Origin: Pseudomonas sp. RSB 5.4
Lineage (GTDB): Bacteria; Pseudomonadota; Gammaproteobacteria; Pseudomonadales; Pseudomonadaceae
Direction: 5' to 3'
Assembly: GCF_037126175.1 (NCBI RefSeq)
Contig: NZ_CP146986.1
Span: 4,039,001-4,103,000, forward strand
Length of the DNA stretch: 64,000 nucleotides
A program made the translations under genes and the position numbers. The notes beneath the pieces are model-generated. The model searched no databases. It was not told the origin of the DNA and worked only from the letters and a program-made list of their open reading frames with translations. Positions 33,983-43,537 of this stretch are shown one piece after another (position 1 is the first letter of the stretch; the number at the start of each line of letters is the position of its first letter).

Positions 33983-35157
33983 GCATAATTCGCTTCGAAG
34001 ACGTCGACGTAATCTTCTCCAAGGATCCACGCGAGGCGCTCAAGCTGCTGGATCAGGGCATGACGCGTAACGAGATCCTGAAAAAGACCGGACAGATCGT
34101 CGGTGTGGAAAAAGCCACGCTGGATATCAACAAGGGCGAGATCTGCGTGCTGATGGGCCTGTCCGGCTCCGGCAAGTCGAGCCTGCTGCGCTGCATCAAC
34201 GGCCTGAACACCGTGAGTCGCGGCAAGCTGTTCGTCGAGCACGAAGGCAAGCAGATCGACATCGCCTCCTGCACCCCGGCCGAACTGAAGATGATGCGCA
34301 CCAAACGCATCGCCATGGTGTTCCAGAAGTTCGCCCTGATGCCGTGGCTGACCGTGCGCGAGAACATCAGCTTCGGTCTGGAAATGCAGGGTCGCCCGGA
34401 GAAGGAACGGCGCAAGCTGGTCGACGACAAGCTCGAACTGGTCGGCCTGACCCAGTGGCGCAACAAGAAGCCCGATGAACTCTCCGGCGGCATGCAGCAG
34501 CGTGTCGGACTGGCGCGGGCGCTGGCGATGGACGCCGATATTCTGCTGATGGACGAACCGTTCTCGGCACTCGACCCGCTGATCCGTCAGGGTCTGCAGG
34601 ATGAACTGCTGGAACTGCAACGCAAGCTGAGCAAGACCATCGTGTTTGTCAGTCACGACCTCGACGAGGCGCTCAAACTGGGCAGCCGCATCGCGATCAT
34701 GAAGGACGGCCGGATCATCCAGTACAGCGTGCCGGAAGAGATCGTGCTCAATCCGGCGGACGACTATGTGCGCACCTTCGTGGCCCACACCAACCCGCTC
34801 AACGTCCTGTGTGGCCGCAGCCTAATGCGCACGCTGGACAACTGCAAACGCATCAACGGTTCGGTGTGCCTCGACCCGGGCGGCGATTCGTGGCTGGACC
34901 TGGCCGAAGGCAACACCATCAAGGGTGCACGGCAGAACGGTTCGGTGCTGAACCTGCAGAACTGGGCACCGGGGCAAGCGGTGGAAGCGCTGGAGCGCAA
35001 GCCGACACTGGTGGATTCGAATATCGGCATGCGTGACGCGCTGCAGATTCGTTATCAGACCGGCAACAAACTGGTGCTGCACGACAACAATCATGTGGTG
35101 GGGATTCTTGGCGACAGCGAGCTTTATCACGCGCTGCTGGGCAAGAACCTGGGGTAA
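33979..35157 (+). CDS. cbcV: Choline/betaine/carnitine ABC transporter ATPase CbcV
   Basis: This 392-residue ATPase of the ProV/OpuAA type has Walker A GLSGSGKSS (60-68), signature LSGGMQQR (168-175) and Walker B ILLMDEP (188-194). The C-terminal part (about 285-392) looks like a CBS-type regulatory domain, as in osmoregulated betaine transporters. It is coupled to cbcW by an ATGA overlap and followed by an intrinsic terminator at 35173-35205. Confidence 0.95.
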   Translation: MSIIRFEDVDVIFSKDPREALKLLDQGMTRNEILKKTGQIVGVEKATLDINKGEICVLMGLSGSGKSSLLRCINGLNTVSRGKLFVEHEGKQIDIASCTPAELKMMRTKRIAMVFQKFALMPWLTVRENISFGLEMQGRPEKERRKLVDDKLELVGLTQWRNKKPDELSGGMQQRVGLARALAMDADILLMDEPFSALDPLIRQGLQDELLELQRKLSKTIVFVSHDLDEALKLGSRIAIMKDGRIIQYSVPEEIVLNPADDYVRTFVAHTNPLNVLCGRSLMRTLDNCKRINGSVCLDPGGDSWLDLAEGNTIKGARQNGSVLNLQNWAPGQAVEALERKPTLVDSNIGMRDALQIRYQTGNKLVLHDNNHVVGILGDSELYHALLGKNLG

Positions 35158-35172
35158 GAACCCCGCAGACAC

Positions 35173-35205
35173 AAAAAACGCCGCGAGAGGATCGCGGCGT
35201 TTTTG
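35173..35205. terminator. Bidirectional intrinsic terminator after cbcV
   Basis: AAAAACGCCGCGA (35174-35186), loop GAGGA, TCGCGGCGTTTTT (35192-35204). A-run on one side and T-run on the other make it usable from both strands, ending cbcXWV and, from the other direction, betT read-through. Confidence 0.88.
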
Positions 35206-35247
35206 TTTATCGGAATACAGGGCGTTCAGCGTTGGAGCTGATGGCCC

Positions 35248-35314
35248 CTTCGCGAGCAAGCCCGCTCCCACATTTGAAATGCATTCCAATGTGGGAGCGG
35301 GCTTGCTCGCGAAG
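35248..35314. repeat. Short REPIN between cbcV and betT
   Basis: CTTCGCGAGCAAGCCCGCTC starts at 35248 and the inverse arm GAGCGGGCTTGCTCGCGAAG ends at 35314. Only about 25 bp separate the arms. Confidence 0.9.
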
Positions 35315-35359
35315 AATGCGGCACGGTGCTTCAGACAGAAACACCGCACCACCTACAAC

Positions 35360-37357
35360 TTAGCTATACACCCGGCCAAGGAGCTGCCGATGGCTTTCAA
35401 ACTGATCGAGCACATCGCGTGTGATCTGATCCTGCGTGAAGCCCATCAGGTCGTAGTCCTGGCTGCCGTTGTGCAGATACACCTCGGCGCGGTAGTAACG
35501 CTGGCGCGCTTCATCGGACTGGGCCGATTCGGTCGGGGTCGCCAGGTAGCCGTCCAGGCTCACTTCGTAGACGAAAGGGTTGCCCTCTTCCATCTCGACG
35601 CGCACGCCCATGCAGCGCTTGGATTTGCCCAGCAGCGTCTGCACTTCCAGACCCTGTGCACGCAGTTGCGCAGCAGCGTCGTCCAGTGCCGGCGTCACAT
35701 GTTTATCCATGAAGCGTTGCACCACCGATTGGCTCGGTTGCAGGTCCAGCTGAGTCAGGCGTTCGCTGAAACCACGACGACCGCGTTCAGCCAGTCGCGC
35801 CTGCTCCTGTTCGATCTGCACGTCCTGACGCATCGCCTTGTGCAGGCCGAACATGAAGAACACCAGCACCACCGAGAACGGCAGACCGGCCAGCACCACC
35901 ATGGTCTGCATGGCTTCGAAGTTGCCGGCGAACAGCAGACCGATGGTCACCAGGGTGATCACCACCGACCAGAAGATCCGCAGCCAGTGCGGCGCATCTT
36001 CATCAACGTTACCGCCCTTGCAGGACAGGTTGGCCATCATCACCGCGCCGGAGTCGGCCGGGGTCAGGAACAGCACGAAACCGACGAAGATCGACACACC
36101 GATAACGACTTTCGACGCCGGGTAGTGTTCCAGCAACTGGTAGATCGCCATCGACGGCTGTTCCAGCGCCGTCTTGCCGAGTTCCACCGCCCCCTGGTTC
36201 ATCACCAGATCCAGCGCCGAGTTACCGAAGATCGACAACCAGGCCAAGGTGAAGCCCAGCGGGATCAGCAGCACGCCGGCCACCAGTTCACGCACGGTAC
36301 GACCACGGGAAATACGCGCGATGAACATGCCGACGAATGGTGCCCAGGAAATCCACCAGGCCCAGTAGAACAGGGTCCACAGGCCCAGCCAGCGGTCGGA
36401 CTTGGCGCTGTCGCCTTCATAGACGTACAGGTCGAAGGTTTTCAGCACCACGCCGTTGAGGTAGTCGCCGATGTTCTGCACGAAGCCGTTGAGCAGGTGC
36501 AGGGTCGGGCCGAACAGCAGGACAAAAATCAGCAGACCGCTGAACAGCACGATGTTCAGGTTGGACAGACGACGAATGCCGTTTTCCACACCGGACACGG
36601 CAGCGATGGTCGCCACGGTGCTCATCACGATGATCACGATCAAAAGGTTGGTGTTGCTGTGTTCCATGCCGAACAGGTTTTCCAGGCCGGAGGACACTTG
36701 CAGCGAACCGATCCCCAGATTGGTCACCAGACCCAGCAGGGTCACGAACATGCCGAAGCCGTCCACTGCATGACCGGCGGCGCCCTTGACCCAACGCTCG
36801 CCGACCAGCGGATACAGCGCCGAACGCAAGGCCAGCGGCTGGTTATGACGGTAGGCAAAGTACGCCACGGCCAGACCGACCAGTGCATAGATCGCCCAGC
36901 CGTGCAGGCCCCAGTGCAGGAAGGTCAGCTGTACAGCTTGACGCGCGGCCATGTTGGTGGCAGAGGCGCCTTCCGGCGGATTGAAGTAGTGGTCCAGCGG
37001 CTCGGAGGCGCCGAAGTACAGCAGCGAAATACCGATACCCGACGAGAACAGCATCCCCGCCCAGGCGCCGTAACTGAAATCCGGGGTGTCGTCCTTGCTG
37101 CCCAGTTTGAGTTTGCCGTAGGAGGAAAACGCCAGGCCCACCACAAACACCAGGTAGGCGGCGATCACCACCATGTAGTACCAGCCGAAGCTGCGCGACA
37201 ACCAGGCCTGAGCGATACCCAACATTCTGCCGGCCTCTTGCGGGGCGATGATCAGAATGGCGGTCAACAACAGAATCAACGCGGTAGAGGTGTAGAACAC
37301 CCAACCGTTGACCGTCACCTTCTCGGGCGGGGTCTTTATAAGAGAGGCAGAACTCAT
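35360..37357 (-). CDS. betT: Choline transporter BetT (BCCT family)
   Basis: This 665-residue inner-membrane transporter of the betaine/choline/carnitine family has twelve predicted helices in the first 500 residues. The BCCT signature around WTLFYWAWWISWAPFVGMFIARISRG lies near the middle, and a hydrophilic C-terminal domain of about 150 residues probably senses osmotic strength. The ATG at 37357 (MSSASLIKTPP) has GGAG ten bases upstream; an earlier in-frame codon adds non-conserved residues. It is divergent from betI across about 430 bp, as in P. aeruginosa betT1. Confidence 0.94.
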   Translation of the reverse strand: MSSASLIKTPPEKVTVNGWVFYTSTALILLLTAILIIAPQEAGRMLGIAQAWLSRSFGWYYMVVIAAYLVFVVGLAFSSYGKLKLGSKDDTPDFSYGAWAGMLFSSGIGISLLYFGASEPLDHYFNPPEGASATNMAARQAVQLTFLHWGLHGWAIYALVGLAVAYFAYRHNQPLALRSALYPLVGERWVKGAAGHAVDGFGMFVTLLGLVTNLGIGSLQVSSGLENLFGMEHSNTNLLIVIIVMSTVATIAAVSGVENGIRRLSNLNIVLFSGLLIFVLLFGPTLHLLNGFVQNIGDYLNGVVLKTFDLYVYEGDSAKSDRWLGLWTLFYWAWWISWAPFVGMFIARISRGRTVRELVAGVLLIPLGFTLAWLSIFGNSALDLVMNQGAVELGKTALEQPSMAIYQLLEHYPASKVVIGVSIFVGFVLFLTPADSGAVMMANLSCKGGNVDEDAPHWLRIFWSVVITLVTIGLLFAGNFEAMQTMVVLAGLPFSVVLVFFMFGLHKAMRQDVQIEQEQARLAERGRRGFSERLTQLDLQPSQSVVQRFMDKHVTPALDDAAAQLRAQGLEVQTLLGKSKRCMGVRVEMEEGNPFVYEVSLDGYLATPTESAQSDEARQRYYRAEVYLHNGSQDYDLMGFTQDQITRDVLDQFESHRQLLGRVYS

Positions 37358-37785
37358 GGCACAAATGCTCCAGGCAGTGCGAGAGAAGAACACAAGGCAA
37401 CACGGAACCCGACCAATCGGTTAGTTGGCAGCCGACCGGCGGGTGATATAAAGACACCCCGAAAAAAGCCCGAACCTGCCGAAATGGCGTTGCGAATCGC
37501 TTTCGTGGCCAAAGCTGTGCGGACGTTCATCCGAAACCTGGCCCCGAGCGTCTTGCCCTTTCAACACGTCCATCGAATAGCGAACCGCGCCATGCCCCAC
37601 GCAGGTTTCAAGCATTTTCGGATGTCGTTTTATCGCCATTTACAAGCAGAAAAAATCTGTAGGCAGCGACGATTTGTCGCAGATCTTATTCTTTGTTGAT
37701 TGAACGTTCAATCAAAACAAAATAGACTGGCCCTCAATCCGATAGGCGTTTATCGCCCGTTGGAAGGCCTAAGGAGATGTGCAAG
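37358..37785. other. 428 bp divergent betT/betI intergenic region
   Basis: No gene is visible. The part near betI holds a BetI-type operator and promoter (37696-37728). The betT side contains a GC-rich patch with CCGACC/GGTTAG/GGCAGCCGACC elements (about 37408-37440) but no site I can assign. Confidence 0.6.
37696..37728 (+). promoter_or_regulatory. BetI operator and betIBA promoter
   Basis: TTGATTGAACGTTCAATCAA (37696-37715) is a perfect 20 bp palindrome of the TetR/BetI operator type. It overlaps a -35 box TTGAAC (37700-37705), followed after 17 bp by -10 TAGACT (37723-37728). Binding of BetI would block the promoter, with choline as expected inducer. Confidence 0.85.
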
Positions 37786-38406
37786 ATGCCCAAGGTCGGT
37801 ATGCAACCCATCCGCCGCCAACAACTGATCGAAGCCACGTTGCAAGCGGTTGATCAGGTCGGAATGGGGGACGCCAGCATTGCGCTGATCGCCCGTTTGG
37901 CCGGTGTCTCGAATGGCATCATCAGTCACTATTTTCAGGACAAGAATGGCCTGATCGCCGCCACGATGCGGTATCTGATGACCGCCCTCAGCGAGAGCGT
38001 CACCGCGCGCCGACAGGCGCTGGCAGACAGCAGCCCACGGGCGCATCTGCAGGTGATCATCGAAGGCAACTTCGACGCCAGCCAGGTCAATGGCCCGGCA
38101 ATGAAAACCTGGCTGGCCTTCTGGGCCACCAGCATGCACCAGCCGTCTTTGCACAGGTTGCAGCGGATCAACGATCACCGTCTGTATTCCAACCTGTGCT
38201 GCGAGTTCCGCCGCGTGTTGCCGCTCGAAGAGGCGCGCAGTGCAGCGCGTGGACTGGCAGCGTTGATCGACGGCTTGTGGTTGCGCGGCGCCCTGTCGGG
38301 AGACGCTTTCGACACGGCGCAGGCGCAACAGATCGCTTACGAATACATGGATTTCCAATTGGCCAAGCAGGTGAGCCAGAGCACACAGAAAACGCTCGGC
38401 ACCTGA
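37786..38406 (+). CDS. betI: Choline-responsive repressor BetI (TetR family)
   Basis: This 206-residue TetR-family repressor starts [20 protein letters not shown] and has an N-terminal helix-turn-helix (about 25-50: [22 protein letters not shown]). The ATG at 37786 is correct because AAGGAG lies nine bases upstream; the ATG at 37777 abuts that SD. BetI represses betIBA in the absence of choline and its palindromic operator lies just upstream. It is the first gene of the betIBA operon, with betB 62 bp downstream. Confidence 0.96.
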   Translation: MPKVGMQPIRRQQLIEATLQAVDQVGMGDASIALIARLAGVSNGIISHYFQDKNGLIAATMRYLMTALSESVTARRQALADSSPRAHLQVIIEGNFDASQVNGPAMKTWLAFWATSMHQPSLHRLQRINDHRLYSNLCCEFRRVLPLEEARSAARGLAALIDGLWLRGALSGDAFDTAQAQQIAYEYMDFQLAKQVSQSTQKTLGT

Positions 38407-38468
38407 ACCGCCACCGCAGTTTCAGCGCGGTGGTCGACGCCAACCACTAATGCACTTGCGAGGACACT

Positions 38469-39941
38469 ATGGCCCGTTTCGAACTGCAAAAACTCTACAT
38501 CGATGGCGCGTACTCCGACGCTGGCAGCGATGCCACCTTCGAAGCCATCAACCCGGCGAACGGTGAAGTCCTCGCCCAAGTGCAACGTGCGACCAAGGAA
38601 GACGTCGAGCGCGCCGTGGTCAGCGCTGAAAAGGGCCAGAAAATCTGGGCCGCGATGACCGCCATGGAGCGTTCGCGCATCCTGCGTCGCGCCGTCGACA
38701 TCCTGCGCGAGCGCAACGATGAACTGGCTGCTCTGGAAACCCTGGATACCGGCAAGGCTTACTCCGAAACCAAATATGTCGACATCGTCACTGGCGCCGA
38801 CGTGCTGGAATACTACGCAGGCCTGGTGCCGGCAATCGAAGGCGAGCAGATTCCACTGCGCGACACTTCCTTTGTCTACACCCGTCGCGAGCCGCTGGGC
38901 GTGGTCGCCGGTATCGGTGCGTGGAACTACCCGATCCAGATCGCGCTGTGGAAATCCGCACCAGCCCTGGCCGCTGGTAACGCGATGATCTTCAAGCCAA
39001 GCGAAGTCACCTCGCTGACCACCCTGAAACTGGCCGAGATCTACACCGAAGCCGGCCTGCCAAACGGCGTGTTCAACGTCCTGACCGGCAGCGGCCGTGA
39101 AGTCGGCACCTGGCTGACCGAGCACCCGCGCATCGAGAAAGTTTCCTTCACCGGCGGCACCGACACCGGCAAGAAAGTCATGGCCAGCGCTTCGGCTTCG
39201 TCGCTGAAAGACGTGACCATGGAACTGGGCGGCAAGTCGCCTTTGATCATCTGCGACGACGCCGACCTCGATCGCGCCGCCGACACCGCGATGATGGCCA
39301 ACTTCTACAGCTCCGGTCAGGTTTGCACCAACGGTACTCGCGTGTTCGTACCGAGCCACCTGAAAGCCGCTTTCGAAGCCAAGATCGTCGAGCGCGTAGC
39401 GCGCATCCGCATCGGCAACCCGGAAGACGAAAACACCAACTTCGGCCCACTGGTCAGCTTCGCCCACATGGAAAGCGTGCTGGGTTACATCGCCAAGGGT
39501 AAAGAAGAAGGTGCCCGCGTCCTGTGCGGCGGCGAGCGTCTGACCGACGGCGAATTCGCCAAAGGCGCCTTCGTCGCGCCGACCGTGTTCACCGATTGCA
39601 CCGACGAGATGACCATCGTCCGTGAAGAAATCTTTGGCCCGGTGATGGCGATCCTCTCCTACGAGACCGAAGAAGAAGTGATCCGCCGCGCCAACGACAC
39701 CGACTTCGGCCTGGCCGCCGGTATCGTCACCAAAGACCTGAACCGCGCGCACCGCGTAATTCATCAACTGGAAGCCGGTATCTGCTGGATCAACGCCTGG
39801 GGCGAGTCCGACGCAAAAATGCCGGTGGGCGGTTACAAGCAGTCGGGCGTGGGCCGCGAAAACGGCATCAGCTCGCTGACCAACTACACACGCATCAAAT
39901 CGGTACAGGTCGAACTGGGCGATTACGTTTCGGTGTTCTAA
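38469..39941 (+). CDS. betB: Betaine aldehyde dehydrogenase BetB
   Basis: This 490-residue NAD(P)-dependent aldehyde dehydrogenase oxidises betaine aldehyde to glycine betaine in the cytoplasm. The catalytic Cys286 ([10 protein letters not shown]) and general base Glu252 (MELGGKSP) are present, as are the cofactor loop [11 protein letters not shown] and the C-terminal [14 protein letters not shown]. Length and residue numbers agree with the P. aeruginosa enzyme. AGGA lies five bases before the ATG. It is followed by betA after a REPIN. Confidence 0.97.
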   Translation: MARFELQKLYIDGAYSDAGSDATFEAINPANGEVLAQVQRATKEDVERAVVSAEKGQKIWAAMTAMERSRILRRAVDILRERNDELAALETLDTGKAYSETKYVDIVTGADVLEYYAGLVPAIEGEQIPLRDTSFVYTRREPLGVVAGIGAWNYPIQIALWKSAPALAAGNAMIFKPSEVTSLTTLKLAEIYTEAGLPNGVFNVLTGSGREVGTWLTEHPRIEKVSFTGGTDTGKKVMASASASSLKDVTMELGGKSPLIICDDADLDRAADTAMMANFYSSGQVCTNGTRVFVPSHLKAAFEAKIVERVARIRIGNPEDENTNFGPLVSFAHMESVLGYIAKGKEEGARVLCGGERLTDGEFAKGAFVAPTVFTDCTDEMTIVREEIFGPVMAILSYETEEEVIRRANDTDFGLAAGIVTKDLNRAHRVIHQLEAGICWINAWGESDAKMPVGGYKQSGVGRENGISSLTNYTRIKSVQVELGDYVSVF

Positions 39942-39971
39942 CCCGAGATTTGCATTGCCCGCGAAGGCCTC

Positions 39972-40060
39972 TTCGCTGGCAAGCCAGCTCCCACAGGTCT
40001 GGAGTCGTCCATCAAATCTGTGGCAGCTCCCAATCCTTGTGGGAGCTGGCTTGCCAGCGA
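39972..40060. repeat. REPIN between betB and betA, GCTGGCAAGCCAGC variant
   Basis: The left arm CTTCGCTGGCAAGCCAGCTC starts at 39972; the inverse arm GAGCTGGCTTGCCAGCGA ends at 40060. The core palindrome differs from the GCGGGC family but the outer GTGGGAG is shared. Confidence 0.88.
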
Positions 40061-40119
40061 TTCGAGTGCGCAGCACTCGCCGAGGTCAGACCTGACCACA
40101 TCTAAAGAGGGTGCATTCA

Positions 40120-41823
40120 ATGTCCCAAGAATTCGATTACATCATCATCGGTGCCGGCTCGGCCGGTAACACCCTGGCGACCCGTCTGACTGAAGACGAA
40201 GGCGTCACCGTGCTGCTGCTCGAAGCAGGCGGTCCGGACTACCGTTTCGACTTCCGCACGCAAATGCCGGCCGCGCTGGCGTTCCCGCTGCAGGGTCGTC
40301 GCTACAACTGGGCGTACGAAACCGATCCGGAGCCACATATGGACGGTCGCCGGATGGAATGCGGTCGCGGCAAAGGCCTCGGCGGTTCCTCGCTGATCAA
40401 CGGCATGTGCTACATCCGTGGCAACGCGATGGACTACGACGGCTGGGCGAAACTGCCAGGCCTGGAAGACTGGACCTACCTCGACTGCCTGCCCTACTTC
40501 CGCAAAGCGGAAACCCGCGACATCGGCCCGAACGACTACCACGGTGGCGACGGCCCGGTCAGCGTGACAACGCCGAAGGCGGGCAACAACCCGCTGTTCC
40601 ACGCTATGGTTGAAGCCGGCGTGCAGGCCGGTTACCCGCGCACCGAAGATTTGAACGGCTACCAGCAGGAAGGCTTCGGCCCGATGGACCGCACCGTGAC
40701 GCCGAACGGCCGTCGTGCTTCCACCGCCCGTGGCTACCTCGACGTCGCCAAAAAGCGCTCGACCCTGACCATCGTCACCCACGCCCTGACCGACAAGATT
40801 CTGTTCGAAGGCAAGCGTGCGGTCGGCGTACGTTACCTGGTCGGTTCGGCGGAAGAGCGCGTTGAAGCCAAGGCACGCAAGGAAGTCCTGCTGTGCTCCG
40901 GCGCCATCGCTTCGCCGCAGATTCTGCAGCGCTCCGGTGTCGGCCCGGCAAAACTGCTGGAAAGCCTCGACATCCCGGTGGTGCATGACCTGCCGGGCGT
41001 CGGTGAAAACCTGCAGGATCACCTTGAGCTGTACCTGCAATACGCCTGCACCCAACCGGTCTCGCTGTACCCGTCGCTGCTCTGGTACAACCAGCCGGCC
41101 ATCGGTGCCGAGTGGCTGTTCAACGGCACCGGCATCGGCGCCAGCAACCAGTTCGAAGCCGGCGGTTTCATCCGTACTCGCGAAGAGTTCGAATGGCCGA
41201 ACATCCAGTACCACTTCCTGCCGGTGGCGATTAACTACAACGGCAGCAACGGTGTGAAAGAGCACGGTTTCCAGGCGCACATGGGTTCCATGCGTTCGCC
41301 GAGCCGTGGCCGCATCCAGGTCAAATCCAAGGATCCGCGCCAGCACCCGAGCATCCTGTTCAACTACATGGCCACCGAGCAGGACTGGCAGGAATTCCGT
41401 GACGGCATCCGCCTGACCCGCGAAATCATGCAACAGCCGGCACTGGACGCCTTCCGTGGCCGCGAAATCAGCCCGGGCATCGACGTGCAAACCGATGAGC
41501 AGCTGGACAAGTTCATCCGCGAGCACGCCGAAACCGCGTTCCACCCGTCCTGCTCGTGCAAGATGGGCACCGACGAAATGGCCGTAGTGGATGGCGAAGG
41601 TCGCGTGCACGGCATGCAGAGCCTGCGTGTGGTCGATGCTTCGATCATGCCGATCATCACCACCGGTAACCTGAACGCGCCGACGATCATGATGGCCGAG
41701 AAAATCGCCGACAAGATCCGTGGCCGCAAACCGCTGCCGCGCAGCACCGCAGCGTACTACGTCGCTGGCAATGCGCCGGTGAAAGGCAAGCCGATGCGTG
41801 ATATCACCCCGGCTGCTCAGTAA
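40120..41823 (+). CDS. betA: Choline dehydrogenase BetA (GMC family)
   Basis: This 567-residue FAD-dependent GMC oxidoreductase oxidises choline to betaine aldehyde, feeding the respiratory chain. It shows the dinucleotide motif GAGSAG (11-16), [10 protein letters not shown], and catalytic His475 ([13 protein letters not shown]) and Asn519 (TTGNLNAPT). The ATG at 40120 has AAAGAGG nine bases upstream; a GTG three codons earlier lies against that SD. It is the last gene of the betIBA operon. Confidence 0.96.
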   Translation: MSQEFDYIIIGAGSAGNTLATRLTEDEGVTVLLLEAGGPDYRFDFRTQMPAALAFPLQGRRYNWAYETDPEPHMDGRRMECGRGKGLGGSSLINGMCYIRGNAMDYDGWAKLPGLEDWTYLDCLPYFRKAETRDIGPNDYHGGDGPVSVTTPKAGNNPLFHAMVEAGVQAGYPRTEDLNGYQQEGFGPMDRTVTPNGRRASTARGYLDVAKKRSTLTIVTHALTDKILFEGKRAVGVRYLVGSAEERVEAKARKEVLLCSGAIASPQILQRSGVGPAKLLESLDIPVVHDLPGVGENLQDHLELYLQYACTQPVSLYPSLLWYNQPAIGAEWLFNGTGIGASNQFEAGGFIRTREEFEWPNIQYHFLPVAINYNGSNGVKEHGFQAHMGSMRSPSRGRIQVKSKDPRQHPSILFNYMATEQDWQEFRDGIRLTREIMQQPALDAFRGREISPGIDVQTDEQLDKFIREHAETAFHPSCSCKMGTDEMAVVDGEGRVHGMQSLRVVDASIMPIITTGNLNAPTIMMAEKIADKIRGRKPLPRSTAAYYVAGNAPVKGKPMRDITPAAQ

Positions 41824-41867
41824 GACGTAATACCGAGGCGCTACCTTCGTCGGAACGCCGCCCGGAG

Positions 41868-41928
41868 ACAAGCTCGCTCCCACATTGGAATGCATTTCAA
41901 AGGTGGGAGCGAGCTTGCTCGCGAAGGG
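41868..41928. repeat. Partly degraded REPIN after betA
   Basis: The right arm GTGGGAGCGAGCTTGCTCGC (about 41903-41928) is intact. The left arm keeps AAGCTCGCTCCCAC, but its outer CTTCGCGAGC half is disrupted. Confidence 0.75.
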
Positions 41929-42094
41929 GCCCTCACATTCAGCACAAATTCCCCTGCTGCACAGTAAATCCTCCTACACCCCCTCTTCACTTGATCCTAC
42001 CCCCACGCAGGCCTACTCTAGACCTCGCGCAACCGTTTCACCCCTCCCCGCCGAATCGCTTCACCCCGCAACTCCATAACAAGGAGGTTCCCGA

Positions 42095-43537
42095 ATGTTC
42101 GATTTCCACCCCCAGCTCAAGCAGCGCTTCGCTGCCTTGCGCACGGGCGCCGAGTTTTTCTCCCTGCGGTATGTACGCGAGTCCGGCCAGTACCTATCGG
42201 TGCGCAAGAACGTCGCCGAGCCACCAAGCCTGAGCCGTGACGAAGGGGCGATGCTCACCGTGCGCGTCAACGGCGTCGAGGCCTACGCGGCGACCAACGA
42301 CCTGTCGCAGCAAGGCCTGCAAGCCGCCCTGGAACGCGCCGAACAGCAGGCCCGGCGACTGAAGCCCCACGCCCTGCTCGACCTGCGAGACCAGCCTGTA
42401 TCAAGCGACCGCGCTGATTACTTTTCGCCCAAACTCGAGCAACCCTTCCCGTCCATGAGCGAATGCTTCGAGCTGCTCGGCGCGGAATCCGCCTCGGTGC
42501 CAAAGGATGAGCGCCTGGTGAATTGGGAAGCGAGCATCGGCATCACCCATGTCGAACAGATCTATCTGAGCAGCGCCGGTGCCGAATTGCGCCAGGCCCA
42601 GCGCTTCGTCTACCCGAGCCTCGACGTCACCGCTTATGACGGCAACGACAGCCAGACCCGCTCCCTCGGCCGCGAGAACTTCGGCCAGCAGGGCGGCGCG
42701 GACGTGATCAGCCGTTGCGGCCTGGTCGGCGCCGGCCCGAAAGTGGCCGATCAGGCCCTGCAACTGCTGCTCGCGCCGAACACCCCGCAAGGCCCGCGCG
42801 ATCTGTTGCTGATGCCGGACCAGATGATGCTGCAGATCCACGAGTCCATCGGTCATCCGCTGGAGCTGGACCGCATCCTCGGTGACGAACGCAACTACGC
42901 CGGCACCAGCTTCGTCAAAACCAGTGACTTCGGCAGCCTGCAATATGGCTCGAAGCTGCTCAACGTGACCTTCGATCCGGACATTCCCGAAGAACTCGCC
43001 AGCTACGGCCACGATGACGACGGCACCAAGGCCAGCAAACAATTCCTGATTCGCGAAGGCTTGCTGTTGCGGCCACTGGGCGGCGCGCTGTCGCAGTTCC
43101 GCGCCGGTCTCGACGGCGTTGCCAACAGCCGCGCCTGCGGCTGGAACCGGCCGCCGATCGACCGCATGGCCAACCTCAACATCGAGCCGGGCGATCAGTC
43201 GCTGACGCAACTGATCAGCGGCATCGAGCATGGCATTCTGATGAGCACCAACCGTTCGTGGTCGATTGACGACGCGCGCAACAAATTCCAGTTCGGTTGC
43301 GAGTGGGGTCAGTTGATCGAGAACGGTGAACTTAAAGGTGTGGTGAAAAATCCGAACTACCGGGGCATATCCGCGCACTTCTGGAAGAGTCTGCGCGCGG
43401 TCGGCGACGCCGGCACCCGTAAGGTGCTGGGCACGCCAAACTGCGGCAAGGGCGAGCCGAACCAGGTGATCCGCGTCGGCCACGCTTCGCCGGCCTGCGT
43501 ATTCAGCAACGTTGATGTGTTTGGGGGAGACGCCTGA
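42095..43537 (+). CDS. TldD/PmbA family protein, TldD-like zinc protease subunit
   Basis: This 480-residue TldD-type protein has the metal-binding HESIGHPLELDR motif (His/Glu/His of HExxxH) and the C-terminal GTPNCGKGEPNQ block of the family. It pairs with the PmbA-like product of the next gene, with which it overlaps by one base. Housekeeping TldD and PmbA (peptide and gyrase-modulator processing) are encoded elsewhere in Pseudomonas, so this is a second pair. No small precursor peptide is visible nearby, so the substrate is unknown. The SD AAGGAGG lies nine bases before the ATG. Confidence 0.85.
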   Translation: MFDFHPQLKQRFAALRTGAEFFSLRYVRESGQYLSVRKNVAEPPSLSRDEGAMLTVRVNGVEAYAATNDLSQQGLQAALERAEQQARRLKPHALLDLRDQPVSSDRADYFSPKLEQPFPSMSECFELLGAESASVPKDERLVNWEASIGITHVEQIYLSSAGAELRQAQRFVYPSLDVTAYDGNDSQTRSLGRENFGQQGGADVISRCGLVGAGPKVADQALQLLLAPNTPQGPRDLLLMPDQMMLQIHESIGHPLELDRILGDERNYAGTSFVKTSDFGSLQYGSKLLNVTFDPDIPEELASYGHDDDGTKASKQFLIREGLLLRPLGGALSQFRAGLDGVANSRACGWNRPPIDRMANLNIEPGDQSLTQLISGIEHGILMSTNRSWSIDDARNKFQFGCEWGQLIENGELKGVVKNPNYRGISAHFWKSLRAVGDAGTRKVLGTPNCGKGEPNQVIRVGHASPACVFSNVDVFGGDA